A stretch of DNA of 64,000 nucleotides from Ensifer adhaerens (GCF_020035535.1 NZ_CP083350.1:496001-560000); one strand, 5' to 3'; shown: positions 27,731-37,275, counted from the stretch's first letter. Notes: generated from the sequence alone by a model not told the origin. Numbers and translations are program-made.

Positions 27731-28645
27731 TTAGCTCGGTTGCTGCTGCTGGGCTGCGCGCCGGGCAAGCCAGAGAAGGACGATGAGGGTGATGGTGAGC
27801 AGGATCATCGAGAGCGCGGCACCGAACGGCCAGTTGCGCGCCGCCTGGAATTGCGTGCCGATCAGATTGCCGATCATCAGCGTCTTGCCGCCGCCGAGAA
27901 TGTCGGGCGCCAGGTAGGAGCCGACGGAGGGAATGAAGACGAGCAGGCTGCCCGCGATCAGCCCCGGACGCATGACCGGCAACACGATGCGGAAGAAGGC
28001 GACCCTGCGGCTGGCGTAGAGATCGTAAGCCGCTTCCAGCAGCCGGAAATCGAAGCGCTCGAAGGCCGAATAGAGCGGCAGCACCATGAAGGGCAGGAAC
28101 GAGTAGATCAGCCCCAGCGATATGGCGAAGCCGTTGTAGCTGAGCGCCAGCGGCTGGCCGATTATGCCGAGGTCGACAAGGGCGGTGTTGATCGGCCCGT
28201 CGTCGCGCAAGACGAACAGAAGCGCGATGGTGCGGATCAGGAGGTTCACCCAGTAGGGGATCGTGATCAGGAACAGCCAGATGTTCTTCACGCGATCCGT
28301 CCGCGTCGCGATGTAATAGGCCGTCGGCACGCTGATCACGAGGCAGAGAAGTGTCGCGACGGTTGCCTGCGTCAACGAGCGGGCGACGATGATCAGGTAG
28401 TCGGGCGTAAACGTCAGGCTGTCGTCGAGGAAATCGCGCTCGAACAGGATCTGCTCATAGGCTGCCGTGGAAAACGTCCATTCGACACCGCCATAGGCCC
28501 CCGGCACAAGGAAGGAATAGGTGAGCATGATCGCAATCGGCGCAACCATGAACGCCAGTATGATGCCGAGCGACGGCCACAGCAGGCCGGCATGGGCAAG
28601 CCCCGGCGGAATGCGCGAGGACAGAGCGAGAGGCCGGGCGGTCAT
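27731..28645 (-). CDS. Polyamine ABC transporter permease (PotH/PotB type)
   Basis: A 304-residue inner-membrane permease with six or more hydrophobic segments. The stretch TIPYWVNLLIRTIALLFVLRDDG and loop EAAYDLYASRRVAFFRIVLP are typical of PotH/PotB, as is GSYLAPDILGGGKTLMIGN. It overlaps the ATPase gene by four bases (ATGA). Confidence 0.92.
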   Translation of the reverse strand: MTARPLALSSRIPPGLAHAGLLWPSLGIILAFMVAPIAIMLTYSFLVPGAYGGVEWTFSTAAYEQILFERDFLDDSLTFTPDYLIIVARSLTQATVATLLCLVISVPTAYYIATRTDRVKNIWLFLITIPYWVNLLIRTIALLFVLRDDGPINTALVDLGIIGQPLALSYNGFAISLGLIYSFLPFMVLPLYSAFERFDFRLLEAAYDLYASRRVAFFRIVLPVMRPGLIAGSLLVFIPSVGSYLAPDILGGGKTLMIGNLIGTQFQAARNWPFGAALSMILLTITLIVLLWLARRAAQQQQPS

Positions 28646-29823
28646 GACAAGAGCACCTTGATGGAACCGGGCTCGAAACCGAGGCTGACGACATCGCCCG
28701 GCACAAAATCCTGCCGGCCGCGCAGGCCGCCGCGCGGAGACCGCGCGGTCAGGGCATGATCGCCGGCGCGCAGGTGATATTCGACCGCATTGCCGAGATA
28801 GGTCCGGTCGGAGACCGTTGCCTGCGGCCCGTCGTCGTGCGAGGTGCCGAGGACAAGCCGCTCGGGCCGGATCGAGAGCCAGACCTGTTGCCGCTCTTCG
28901 ATACGTTGCGCGGTCGATGCATGGACCTGGCCGAAGCCCTCGATATCGAAAGCCGCCTCGCCGCCGGTGGCGCCCGCAACCCTCGCCGCGATCAGGTTCG
29001 ATTCACCGATGAAATCGGCAACGAAGCGGCTTTGCGGTTGTTCGTAGATATCCTCTGGCGTGCCGACCTGCTGCAGAAGGCCGTTGCTGATGACGGCGAC
29101 GCGGTCGCTCATCGCCAGCGCTTCCTCCTGGTCGTGGGTGACGAAGATGAAGGTGATGCCGGTTTCGCGCTGGAGCGATTTCAACTCCAGCCGCATCTTC
29201 TGCCGGAGCTTGAGGTCAAGCGCCGACAGCGGCTCGTCGAGCAGCAACAGTTTCGGCTGCGGTGCGAGCGCTCGCGCAAGGGCAACACGCTGACGTTGGC
29301 CGCCGGACATCGTGTCCGGGCGGCGATCCGCGCATGCGGTCATATGGACCAGATCGAGCATGCGCTCGACAGTGCGCTCCACCTCGGCGCGCGGCTTGCC
29401 GAGCATTTCCAGACCGAAGGCGATGTTGCGGCGAACCGTCATGTGCGGAAACAGAGCATATTGCTGAAACACGGTATTCACCGGCCTCGCCTCCGGCGGC
29501 AGCCGGCCGACATCCTCGCCGAAGATCCGGCAGGTGCCTGAGGTCAGCATCTCGAACCCACCGAGAATGCGCAGCAGGGTGGTCTTGCCGCAGCCGGAGG
29601 GACCGAGCAGGGTGAAGAACTCGTTGGCGCGGATAGAGAGGTTGACGTCCTTCAGCGCTTCATGGGCATGCGGCGTGCCGGCATTGTAGGTCTTGCGGAG
29701 GTTGCGCACTTCGGCAGCGACGCTGTTTGGATGCTGTACCGGAAGGGAGCCGGACTTGCTTGCCAGCGCAACCTTGCTGTCGGCGGACGGTGTCGGATTG
29801 GGTTCTAGGACGGCGCGCTGCAT
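28642..29823 (-). CDS. Polyamine ABC transporter ATP-binding protein (PotG/PotA type)
   Basis: A 393-residue ATPase: Walker A GPSGCGKTT, Q-loop VFQQYALFPH, signature MSGGQRQRVALA, Walker B LLLLDEPLSALDLK and switch His in VTHDQEEAL, then a C-terminal TOBE-type regulatory region. The N terminus has a ~40-residue polar extension before the fold. GGAGGAG lies seven bases before the start. It is the first gene of the operon that runs to the LuxR gene at 21582. Confidence 0.92.
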   Translation of the reverse strand: MQRAVLEPNPTPSADSKVALASKSGSLPVQHPNSVAAEVRNLRKTYNAGTPHAHEALKDVNLSIRANEFFTLLGPSGCGKTTLLRILGGFEMLTSGTCRIFGEDVGRLPPEARPVNTVFQQYALFPHMTVRRNIAFGLEMLGKPRAEVERTVERMLDLVHMTACADRRPDTMSGGQRQRVALARALAPQPKLLLLDEPLSALDLKLRQKMRLELKSLQRETGITFIFVTHDQEEALAMSDRVAVISNGLLQQVGTPEDIYEQPQSRFVADFIGESNLIAARVAGATGGEAAFDIEGFGQVHASTAQRIEERQQVWLSIRPERLVLGTSHDDGPQATVSDRTYLGNAVEYHLRAGDHALTARSPRGGLRGRQDFVPGDVVSLGFEPGSIKVLLS

Positions 29824-29889
29824 GGTTCTCCTCCACTTGAGGCCGACGGGAGCGGACGGATACCGTTCGGCATGAAAGGACTATGCGTG

Positions 29890-29998
29890 GGGTCGGGAGG
29901 GGGCGTTAGTCCCCCAGAGGGGGTACCACCGACGGCAGCGGTTTTCGGATGCTCCGAAACGCCGAAGGCGGCCCGTTGGCCGCCTTCGCTGGGAGGGG
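29890..29998. repeat. Palindromic mosaic element between two transporter operons
   Basis: Three perfect hairpins follow each other in a 260-base gap: CCCCC-AGA-GGGGG (29911-29923), TTTCGGA-TGC-TCCGAAA (29943-29959) and CGAAGGCGGCC-CGTT-GGCCGCCTTCG (29963-29988), flanked by GGGAGGGG at both ends. It looks like an intergenic palindromic repeat of the kind known in rhizobia (RIME-like), and could end the minus-strand transcript arriving from 30084. I see no second copy in this window. Confidence 0.5.
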
Positions 29999-30083
29999 CC
30001 GCCGAGGGCAGCCAGATTATGTCTTTGACGCGCAAGCCACTGCTTTCGCTACCGTATTGGCAAGCGGCGGCCGCCTGCGATCC

Positions 30084-30848
30084 TCATGATTCCGACTTTC
30101 GGAAAAGAATGACCAAGGTGGTTGCCACTATCATGATGACCGAGATCGCGGCGACGGCCGGGTCGAGGTCGAGCCTCAGATTGTCCCATATGCGCTTCGG
30201 CAAGGTGACGATGTTGACACCGCTGACAAACAGGGTGACGGAACTCTCCTCCCAGGACATGACGAGGCTGACGAACCAGGCAGCAAAGAGACCGAAGCGG
30301 ATGTTCGGCAGGATCACCCGGAAAATCGACTGCAACTGGCTTGCCCCGAGGTTTCGGGCGGCAAGCTCGAGGTTCCGGTCCAGCCGGCTGAGCGCACCGA
30401 GGATGGCGATGACGGAGAACGGCACGATCATCACCACGTGAGAGAGCACCAGCCCCGGGATCGTGTCGAGCAACCCGATCTGCGCCAGCAGGAAGTAGAG
30501 GGCTACCGCCGAGGTGACCGGCGGAACGATGATCGGCAGCAAAACAAGGCCGATCAGGAAACGCCCGCTCGCCGGCCGGCGCAGCCAGATGCCGATGCCG
30601 AAGGCGGCCGCAAGCGCCGTTGCAATGACGCTCGATAGAAGTGCAACCAGCGTGCTCGTGCCGATGCTTGCAAGCCAGGTGTCGGGATCGAAAATCGCCA
30701 GGTAGTGCCGAAGCGAGTACTCCCCGTCCGGCATAGACAGGAAGCGTTTGGCGGTGAAGGAAAAGGGAATGACGGCAACAAGCGGCAACAGCAGGAAGAG
30801 CCCGGCTGCACCGGCGAGAAGTCCGCCAAGGCGTGATTTTCCAAACAT
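30084..30848 (-). CDS. ABC transporter permease, second polyamine-type system (PotC-like)
   Basis: A 254-residue inner-membrane permease. Six hydrophobic segments are visible; PIIVPPVTSAVALYFLL and the coupling loop ELAARNLGASQLQSIFRVILP fit the PotC/PotI group, and SWEESSVTLFVSG is the usual late motif. Start chosen at MFGKSRLG, which leaves seven bases after the upstream permease; the longer reading overlaps it in another frame. It is the last gene of its operon. Confidence 0.88.
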   Translation of the reverse strand: MFGKSRLGGLLAGAAGLFLLLPLVAVIPFSFTAKRFLSMPDGEYSLRHYLAIFDPDTWLASIGTSTLVALLSSVIATALAAAFGIGIWLRRPASGRFLIGLVLLPIIVPPVTSAVALYFLLAQIGLLDTIPGLVLSHVVMIVPFSVIAILGALSRLDRNLELAARNLGASQLQSIFRVILPNIRFGLFAAWFVSLVMSWEESSVTLFVSGVNIVTLPKRIWDNLRLDLDPAVAAISVIMIVATTLVILFRKSES

Positions 30849-30855
30849 ATCGGCC

Positions 30856-31707
30856 CTACCGCGACATGAGTTGTTCGATGCGCATGACGCGCTGCGACAG
30901 CCAGAGGATGGCAAAGACGACGACGAGCAGCACCACGCCGAGTGCGGCACCGAGACCCCAGTTGGCCGTCTGGAACATCTGTACGAACACCGTCTCCGCC
31001 GTCAGCACCACCCGACCGCCGCCAAGGATCATCGGGGTGACGAAGAAGCCGAGCGAGAAGATGAAGGTCATCGCCAGCGCCGAAAACACGCCCGGCATCG
31101 ACATCGGCAGGTAGATCCGCCAGAAGACGCCGAGCGGCCGGCAACCGAGCCCCAAGGCTGCAAGCAGCACCCGCCTGTCGATCTTGCGCATGACGGATGC
31201 CATCGGCAGGATCGCGAAGGGCACCATGAAATGCACCATGCCCGTGATCACCGACCAGACGTTCCTGCCGGTTGAAAGCCCGCTGAAGCCGAACGCGTTT
31301 GCAACGTCGCTCGCAAGGCCGTTGTTGCGCAGGATCACCACCCAGCCGAAGGCGCGCACCAACACCGAGATCCAGAACGGGATGAAGATGCAGATCTCGA
31401 CCAGCCGGCTGCGAGTCGCGCTGCCCATCACCCAGTAATAGGCGAGCAGATAGGCGATCGGGATGGTGATCGCGGTGCTGACCAGACATACCCAGGCAGT
31501 CCTCAAGAATATCGCTTGGAAGTCCGCACCGGTGAGGATGCGGACATAGTTTTCGAAGCCGAGTTCGGGCCGGGTGGCGCTCCAGAGCGTCACGCCGGCG
31601 AAGGGAAGCACATAGGCAAAGACCAGGATCGCCGGCAACGCCCAGAGCATGACGAGAGATCCGGTCCCGGCGAAACGCCTGATAGCGGTCGGACGCGCCT
31701 GCATCAT
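30856..31707 (-). CDS. ABC transporter permease, second polyamine-type system (PotB-like)
   Basis: A 283-residue inner-membrane permease. IFIPFWISVLVRAFGWVVILRNNG and ALGLGCRPLGVFWRIYLPMSMPG match the PotB/PotH group, and GFFVTPMILGGGRVVLTAE is the late motif. The start overlaps the stop of the binding-protein gene by four bases (ATGA), which decides it. It pairs with the 30084-30848 permease. Confidence 0.88.
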   Translation of the reverse strand: MMQARPTAIRRFAGTGSLVMLWALPAILVFAYVLPFAGVTLWSATRPELGFENYVRILTGADFQAIFLRTAWVCLVSTAITIPIAYLLAYYWVMGSATRSRLVEICIFIPFWISVLVRAFGWVVILRNNGLASDVANAFGFSGLSTGRNVWSVITGMVHFMVPFAILPMASVMRKIDRRVLLAALGLGCRPLGVFWRIYLPMSMPGVFSALAMTFIFSLGFFVTPMILGGGRVVLTAETVFVQMFQTANWGLGAALGVVLLVVVFAILWLSQRVMRIEQLMSR

Positions 31708-32813
31708 GACGCGGTCATCGCCAGGTATTTTTCGAGCGCCTGGTCGCCGCGGGCCGCATACCAGTCCATGTCCATCAACACCTGCTGCGACATGTTCTCG
31801 GCCGAGCTGCAATCCAGCCGTTTCAGCTCCGCCGGCACGAGATCGTGGGCAAGCGGATTGGTCGGTCCGCAACCGAGCGTGCGCAGCAGATCGACCTGGC
31901 GAGCCGGATCCTGGCAATAGCGGATGAAGTCCATGGCACGGGCGGATCCCGCCGGATTGCCCTTGATCACGGCCCAGCCCGAAGGTGCCAGAATGCCTTG
32001 CGCATAGGTCCAGCTGACGGCGCCGCCAGTATCCTTTTCCACGAGATTGGCGCGGGTGTGCCACAACAGCGCCATCGACGCCTCGCCGTCGCGCATCAGT
32101 TGCTGGCTCTCGGCACCGGAATCCCAAAAGCTGACGATATGCGGCTTGATCTCGTTGAGCTTGCGGATCGCCCGTTCTTCGTCGAGCGGATAGAGCTGGT
32201 CCATCGGCACGCCGTCGGCAAGAAGTGCCGCCTCCATGCAGCCCGACATCCACTTGTAGAGCGACCGCTTGCCCGGAAATTTTTCGACGTTCCAAAAATC
32301 CGCCCAGGATTTCGGCGGGTTGTCGCCGAACTGCTTGGCGTCGTAGGCGATGACGTAGCTCAGGAAATAGTTGGCAACGCTGTATTCGTAGGCAAAGCCC
32401 GCCTGCACCTTCTCGCGATCTACGACCTTGTAGTCGATCGGCTCGATCATGCCGACTTCGCCGAGCGACTTCGTAGCCCCCGGATCGCAGTCGCAAACAT
32501 CCCAGGAAACGGCACCGCTTTCGAACTGCGCCTTCATCGCACCCTTGGTCGGCCCGGAGCCGTCGATTTTGACGGCAATGCCCTGCTGTTCGGCGTAGCT
32601 GCCGGTCAGCGACGCCTCAAATGCGCCGACCGCGTCGCCGCCCCAGTTGGTGACCACCAACTGGCCTTCGGCTGCGCGAGCCGATCGGGCCCCAAGATGT
32701 GGTGCGACGCCGAGCAGGACGAGGCCCGTCAGGAACGTCCGCCGGTCAATGCGACCGGCAAGGTGGCCATCCCGCAGGAGTTCAAGGCATTCCGCTTTCA
32801 GATCGTTGTTCAT
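31704..32813 (-). CDS. Tat-exported periplasmic binding protein, second polyamine-type system
   Basis: A 369-residue substrate-binding protein. The N terminus carries a twin-arginine motif (RIDRRTFLTGLVLLG) and a cleavage site near RSARAA, so it is exported folded by the Tat pathway, unlike the Sec-dependent receptor of the first system. LVVTNWGGDAVGAFEASLTG and SYVIAYDAKQFGDNPPKSWADFW are typical of PotD-like receptors. A GGGG precedes the ATG. The ligand may be a guanidino compound, as suggested by the deiminase gene in the operon; this is inference. Confidence 0.86.
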   Translation of the reverse strand: MNNDLKAECLELLRDGHLAGRIDRRTFLTGLVLLGVAPHLGARSARAAEGQLVVTNWGGDAVGAFEASLTGSYAEQQGIAVKIDGSGPTKGAMKAQFESGAVSWDVCDCDPGATKSLGEVGMIEPIDYKVVDREKVQAGFAYEYSVANYFLSYVIAYDAKQFGDNPPKSWADFWNVEKFPGKRSLYKWMSGCMEAALLADGVPMDQLYPLDEERAIRKLNEIKPHIVSFWDSGAESQQLMRDGEASMALLWHTRANLVEKDTGGAVSWTYAQGILAPSGWAVIKGNPAGSARAMDFIRYCQDPARQVDLLRTLGCGPTNPLAHDLVPAELKRLDCSSAENMSQQVLMDMDWYAARGDQALEKYLAMTAS

Positions 32814-32859
32814 TGCATTTCCCCTTGTTGTTGTTTGGTTTGTATGCATTTGAAGCGCG

Positions 32860-33939
32860 TCAGCCGGCGAGCACCCGTCCGTCCAGGTGGCCCCAGTGCA
32901 CCCAGAGCTGTTCGCCGCGCGCCGGCGAGAAACCGAGCGCGTCACGGGCCGTCGTCAATGTCAGGCTGGTGCCCTCTGGAGCGGTGCCTTTGACGATGGT
33001 CGTTCCGCCTTGAAAGACGACGCCGTCGACGGTCATCGGCAAAAGGTTGTGGTCCACCTTCGGCCGGTCGCGGCAAAGCGTCAGCTTTTCCGGGCGTATG
33101 GCGAGCACGGCGGGTTTGCCCTCCAACTGGTCTGCACCGGGCAGGACGGCGCGCACGCCGAACTCGCCGATATGCGCATGGAGCTCGCCACCGACCGCCC
33201 GTTGCCGGGTCACCGGAAGCGAGTTCATCGTGCCGAGAAACTCTGCGACGAAGCGGGAATTCGGCTCGTCGTAGAGCACATCCGGCCGGTCGAGCTGGAC
33301 GATGCGGCCGCGATCGAAGATCGCGATCCGGTCCGACATGGCCATCGCTTCCATCTGGTCGTGGGTGACGAACAGGAAGGTGGTTCCCGTCTTGCGATGG
33401 ATATCCACCAGTTCGTCCTGCAATTGCTCGCGCAGGTTCTTGTCGAGCGCCGACAGCGGCTCGTCCAGAAGCAGAAGCTCCGGCTCGAACACCAGCGCAC
33501 GCGCCAGCGCCACGCGCTGCTGCTGGCCACCCGATAGTGCCGAGGGGCGCTTGTGTTCATGCCCCTTCAAGCCGACGAGATTGACCATGCGCGCCACCCG
33601 CACATCTACTTCCGCCCGCGCCACCTTCCGCACGCGCAGCGAAAAGGCGATGTTTTCGGCGACGGTCAGATGCGGGAACAGCGCATAACCCTGGAACACC
33701 ATGCCGAAATTGCGTCGGTCGGCAGGCGTGTCGCCAATGTCTTCGCCGTTTTTTAGGATCGCGCCCGACGTCAGCGGTTCGAAGCCGGCGATCGCGTTCA
33801 GGAGCGTCGACTTGCCCGAACCGGAAGGACCGAGAAAGGTGAGGAACTCCCCCTTCTCTATGTCGAGCGAGACGTTTCTCAGAGCCTCGAAGGTCCCGAA
33901 GGACTTGCAGGCTTTGCGAATGGAAATATGGGCTGGCAT
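32860..33939 (-). CDS. ABC transporter ATP-binding protein, second polyamine-type system
   Basis: A 359-residue PotA-like ATPase: Walker A GPSGSGKST, Q-loop VFQGYALFPH, signature LSGGQQQRVALA, Walker B LLLLDEPLSALDKN and switch His in VTHDQMEAM, with a C-terminal TOBE-type region containing LAIRPEKLTL. It starts 13 bases after the deiminase gene, with GGAG upstream. Confidence 0.92.
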   Translation of the reverse strand: MPAHISIRKACKSFGTFEALRNVSLDIEKGEFLTFLGPSGSGKSTLLNAIAGFEPLTSGAILKNGEDIGDTPADRRNFGMVFQGYALFPHLTVAENIAFSLRVRKVARAEVDVRVARMVNLVGLKGHEHKRPSALSGGQQQRVALARALVFEPELLLLDEPLSALDKNLREQLQDELVDIHRKTGTTFLFVTHDQMEAMAMSDRIAIFDRGRIVQLDRPDVLYDEPNSRFVAEFLGTMNSLPVTRQRAVGGELHAHIGEFGVRAVLPGADQLEGKPAVLAIRPEKLTLCRDRPKVDHNLLPMTVDGVVFQGGTTIVKGTAPEGTSLTLTTARDALGFSPARGEQLWVHWGHLDGRVLAG

Positions 33940-33952
33940 GGCTGAACTCCGC

Positions 33953-34966
33953 TCAGTCGACGCTGTCGCGGATCAGTGGACTCGTCGAGCAGTGGATGCC
34001 ACCACCGTTGAGTTGCACCTTGTCGTAGTCGATCTCGAGCACGGTGACGTTGTTGCGGGAAAGCGCCTCACGCGTGCGATCCGAAAGACCGCGCGGCATG
34101 ACCACGCGACCCGGCGCGATCGCCAGGCCATTGACGATCCACGGATTGTCGTCCTCGTTCATTTCGATCGTACGAATGCCGAGCTGGCGCAGCTTTTCCA
34201 GGAAGACGAAGGAGAGGCCGCGCGCCCAGACGAGCGCCAGATCGACGTCGATCATCAGGAAATGCCCGTCGATATGGATGTCGTAGCCGCAGAGATCGAC
34301 GACGAGGAGCTCGACACCCTGATAGCGAAGGACCTCTGCGATCTGGCTGATGCCGTCGTCGTTGATGCGGATGCCGCGGCCGATGACGGCGGTGCGGCTG
34401 TTGAGCCAGGCGAAGCTGCCGCCTTCGGCCATCGCCGTGCCGTGCAAGGTGCGAAGCACCGGCATGCCCTGTTTGGCGAGCGTCCGCGTCACCGGCAGTT
34501 CTTCGCCGTGGCGCATGCGCGGCGCCAGCCGCGGAACGATCGCGCCGCCCTTGACGGCGATGCAGGAGTCACGAGTATAGACGGACTTGAAGCGGCCTTG
34601 ATCGACGCCCTCGACATAGATGACCTCGACGCCCTCGGCGCGCAGCAGGTCAGCGAGGCCGTCGTGCTGTGCCTGCAGCTCCTCAAGCGTCGGAATGCTG
34701 TCGCTCTGCCAGTACCAGCCGGTCTCAAGATCGCCGTAGGTACCGATCTCTTCAATGCGCTTGGCGCGGTCGATGACGGAGAATTCGTTGCCGGGACGGT
34801 GCATCAAGACGCTGCGCAGCGTTCCGACATCGTTGTCGCATCCCCAGTTGCGGCCCCAAAGGCGGGCAAGCCGCTCCGGTGCCTCGAAGGCCGGCTCGGG
34901 AACGGAGCCGAAATACTTGATCGTCGCGGAATAGAGATCCTTTTTCTTCGGCGGTGCGGCGTTCAC
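33953..34966 (-). CDS. Arginine-deiminase-superfamily enzyme (amidinotransferase/dimethylargininase-like)
   Basis: A 337-residue guanidino-group modifying enzyme. Catalytic motifs: TRDSCIAVKGG near residue 131, GGSFAWLN, DIHIDGHFLMIDVDLALV with the His-x-Asp pair, and NGGGIHCSTSPLIR with nucleophile Cys326. The family includes arginine deiminase, dimethylargininase and amidinotransferases; the sequence does not choose between them. It starts with GTG after a GGGG site. It is the first gene of the transporter operon, so the transporter probably imports its substrate. It is divergent from a LysR gene. Confidence 0.82.
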   Translation of the reverse strand: MNAAPPKKKDLYSATIKYFGSVPEPAFEAPERLARLWGRNWGCDNDVGTLRSVLMHRPGNEFSVIDRAKRIEEIGTYGDLETGWYWQSDSIPTLEELQAQHDGLADLLRAEGVEVIYVEGVDQGRFKSVYTRDSCIAVKGGAIVPRLAPRMRHGEELPVTRTLAKQGMPVLRTLHGTAMAEGGSFAWLNSRTAVIGRGIRINDDGISQIAEVLRYQGVELLVVDLCGYDIHIDGHFLMIDVDLALVWARGLSFVFLEKLRQLGIRTIEMNEDDNPWIVNGLAIAPGRVVMPRGLSDRTREALSRNNVTVLEIDYDKVQLNGGGIHCSTSPLIRDSVD

Positions 34967-35079
34967 GTGTGGTCCCCTTTATGCGAGCCGGTGGCGACAA
35001 TCGGCCCGGCCTTGTTTCGATAAAGAAGATGCTAACGTATCGTTTTCCTCCCTCATAACGAATTGATTTCCGCCCATAC

Positions 35080-35094
35080 TTGAGGTTTTCTCAA
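35080..35094. promoter_or_regulatory. Candidate LysR box, divergent promoter
   Basis: TTGAG-N5-CTCAA is a perfect dyad in the 154-base gap between the deiminase operon and the LysR gene, 26 bases before the LysR start. Position and symmetry fit a LysR-type autoregulatory site. Confidence 0.4.
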
Positions 35095-35120
35095 TTAAGA
35101 ATCCGGAACGGGAGAACCAG

Positions 35121-36023
35121 GTGACGAGATTGCCGCCGCTCAATGCCCTGCGCGCCTTCGAGGCGAGCGCCCGCAACAGGAGCCTGACGAAGGCAGCAAA
35201 CGAATTGCATGTGACGCCCGGCGCGGTCAGCAAGCAGTTCCGGCAGCTGGAGGACCATTTCGGCTTCGCGCTGGCGACGAAATCACGCGACAGCTTCGTT
35301 CTGACGCCACAGGGACAGGAACTCTTCTCCAAGCTCACCCAGTCTTTTGAAGCGCTCAACGATGCGGTGCTCGGACTGCAGCGGAACCCGATCGCAGGTC
35401 GGCTCGCCGTGCGCTGCATGCCTGCCTTTGCAACCCGCTGGCTCGTGCCGCGACTCGGCAAGTTCTACGAGCGCTACGAACGCGTCGAACTGCAGATCCT
35501 TTCGATGCCGGAATGGGGCGAACCTTTTCCAGACGGCCAAGCGGATCTCGCCATCATGTTCGGTGACCCGAGCGTCGCCAAAGGAGAAACGACGCCACTG
35601 AAGCAGATGGAGTTCTTTCCAGTCTGCAGCCCGATCCTTCTCAATCGTGACGGCGACATCAAGCGTACCAAGGACCTGACACGGCACGTCCTTCTCGATG
35701 GCGTCGGCTTAACGCACTGGAACGACTGGTTCAAGCATCACGGCCAGGAGATACCGCCTACAGTGCGACGCTTGAGCTTCGAGGATTTCAACCAGAATCT
35801 TGCTGCAGCGCGCTATGGGCTGGGCATTGCAATGGGCGACAACATCACTGCCGCCGAAGAGCTTGCCCAAGGCGCGCTCGTCCGCCCGCTCAAAGGCTTC
35901 ATCAAATCCGCGGCCAAGGGCTACTACGTCATCACACAGAAAAACCGGGATCACTCTCCGCTTGCCAAGGTGTTCATCGATTGGGTGGTCAACGAAGCTC
36001 AGGCCACCGTCGAGTTTACCTGA
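35121..36023 (+). CDS. LysR-family regulator (GcvA-like)
   Basis: A 300-residue regulator. The N-terminal helix-turn-helix is RLPPLNALRAFEASARNRS, then VTPGAVSKQFRQLEDHFG; the effector domain begins at FATRWLVPRLGKF. It begins with GTG after GGAG (cgggagaaccag). It is divergent from the deiminase-transporter operon and is its likely regulator. Confidence 0.9.
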   Translation: MTRLPPLNALRAFEASARNRSLTKAANELHVTPGAVSKQFRQLEDHFGFALATKSRDSFVLTPQGQELFSKLTQSFEALNDAVLGLQRNPIAGRLAVRCMPAFATRWLVPRLGKFYERYERVELQILSMPEWGEPFPDGQADLAIMFGDPSVAKGETTPLKQMEFFPVCSPILLNRDGDIKRTKDLTRHVLLDGVGLTHWNDWFKHHGQEIPPTVRRLSFEDFNQNLAAARYGLGIAMGDNITAAEELAQGALVRPLKGFIKSAAKGYYVITQKNRDHSPLAKVFIDWVVNEAQATVEFT

Positions 36024-36348
36024 GATGTCGCGCCACGACCGGGCGAGGTCGGCGACCAAGCATCCGTGAGCGACCTAGCCGCTAGCGGCCCCAGGACGTT
36101 GCCTTTTCGCTTAGAGGAAGCTGGATCGCAGCAATGAGGATTGCGACAGCAACGATCACGCCGATACGCAAGCCTTTCGAGGGGATTTTCCTGGCCCTGC
36201 ATCGTCAAAGCTCGTTCTGCAAGCGGTGTTTTCGACAATCGCCAAAGCCAAGCGACCTCAGATTGACGAAGCATGGGCGCAGATCCGACGGATGCACATC
36301 CGTACCCGTCCGCAACTTTTGATCGGCGACGGACGGGCCGGGGACTGA
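36024..36348. other. Gap between convergent genes
   Basis: These 325 bases lie between the ends of the LysR gene and the DHDPS-family gene. No supported gene, strong hairpin or repeat was seen. Confidence 0.5.
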
Positions 36349-37275
36349 CTAAAGGGCAGCGCGTTTGTCGTGTCTTCCGACACGGGCAAGGAGGTAATCC
36401 ACTTCTGCCCGCGCTACCGGAGTGAGCATCTGGGCTGGCTTGCGTTGCACGTCGGTAGCGATGACGCCACGACGCTTCAGAACGTGCTTGCGAATGGCAA
36501 GGCCGATCCCAAGCTGTTGCTCGTAACGGATCAACGGCAGGTGCGCGTCAAAGAGATCGTGTGCTTCATCCCTCTTCCCAGCTGCAAACAGCCCCATCAG
36601 TTCGGTGAGCATGTCCGGAAAGCCATAGCCGGTCATGGCTCCGTCGGCACCTCGCTCCGGCTCAAAATCGAGGAACAGGCCGCCGTTGCCGCAGAGGATG
36701 GAGAATTCGCGAAGTTCTCCCGCCTTCTGCATGGCGCGCAACTTCGATATTTTCTCAAGGCCGGGCCAGTCCTCGTGTTTCAGCATCAGGCAGGACGGAT
36801 GGTTGGTGATGATCGTGGCGATGACGCCGGGTGTCATGACGACGGTGAGGGTCAGCGGATAGTCCTGCAGCACCCACGGCACATCGCCGCCGACCGCTTC
36901 CACGGCGCCGGCGAAATAGTTGACGATCTGATCATCCGTGCGCAACGCGGGCGGTGGCGCGATCATGACGCCGGCAGCCCCCATCTCCATCGAGTCACGC
37001 GCCAGCGAGCGCATGCTGGCAAAACCCGGAGCGGAGACCCCGACGATCACCGGAATTTTCGACCGGGAGACTACGCGCTTGACGATGGCCCGGCTTTCGT
37101 CCGGCTCGAGCTTCGGGGCCTCACCCATGATCCCGAGGATCGTGACGCCGGTGCAGCCGCTCTGCTCATAAAAGTCCGTCAGCTTGTCGATCGAGTTGAA
37201 GTCGATCGAACCGTCCTCAAGGAACGGCGTGGTTGCGATGGCGTAGACGCCCTTGGATTGCGTGCTGAACGTCAT
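36349..37275 (-). CDS. Dihydrodipicolinate synthase-family lyase/aldolase
   Basis: A 308-residue TIM-barrel enzyme of the DapA/NanA superfamily. It has the Schiff-base Lys166 (LMLKHEDW), the proton-relay Tyr139 (LQDYPLT) and the N-terminal GVYAIATTPFLEDGSID. The usual GTTGE block is changed to GIMGEAPKL, so true DapA function is unlikely; a keto-acid lyase or aldolase is more probable. Start taken at MTFSTQSK. This ATG overlaps the last codons of a decayed RraA-like gene (ATGA), implying a former two-gene operon. Confidence 0.82.
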   Translation of the reverse strand: MTFSTQSKGVYAIATTPFLEDGSIDFNSIDKLTDFYEQSGCTGVTILGIMGEAPKLEPDESRAIVKRVVSRSKIPVIVGVSAPGFASMRSLARDSMEMGAAGVMIAPPPALRTDDQIVNYFAGAVEAVGGDVPWVLQDYPLTLTVVMTPGVIATIITNHPSCLMLKHEDWPGLEKISKLRAMQKAGELREFSILCGNGGLFLDFEPERGADGAMTGYGFPDMLTELMGLFAAGKRDEAHDLFDAHLPLIRYEQQLGIGLAIRKHVLKRRGVIATDVQRKPAQMLTPVARAEVDYLLARVGRHDKRAAL

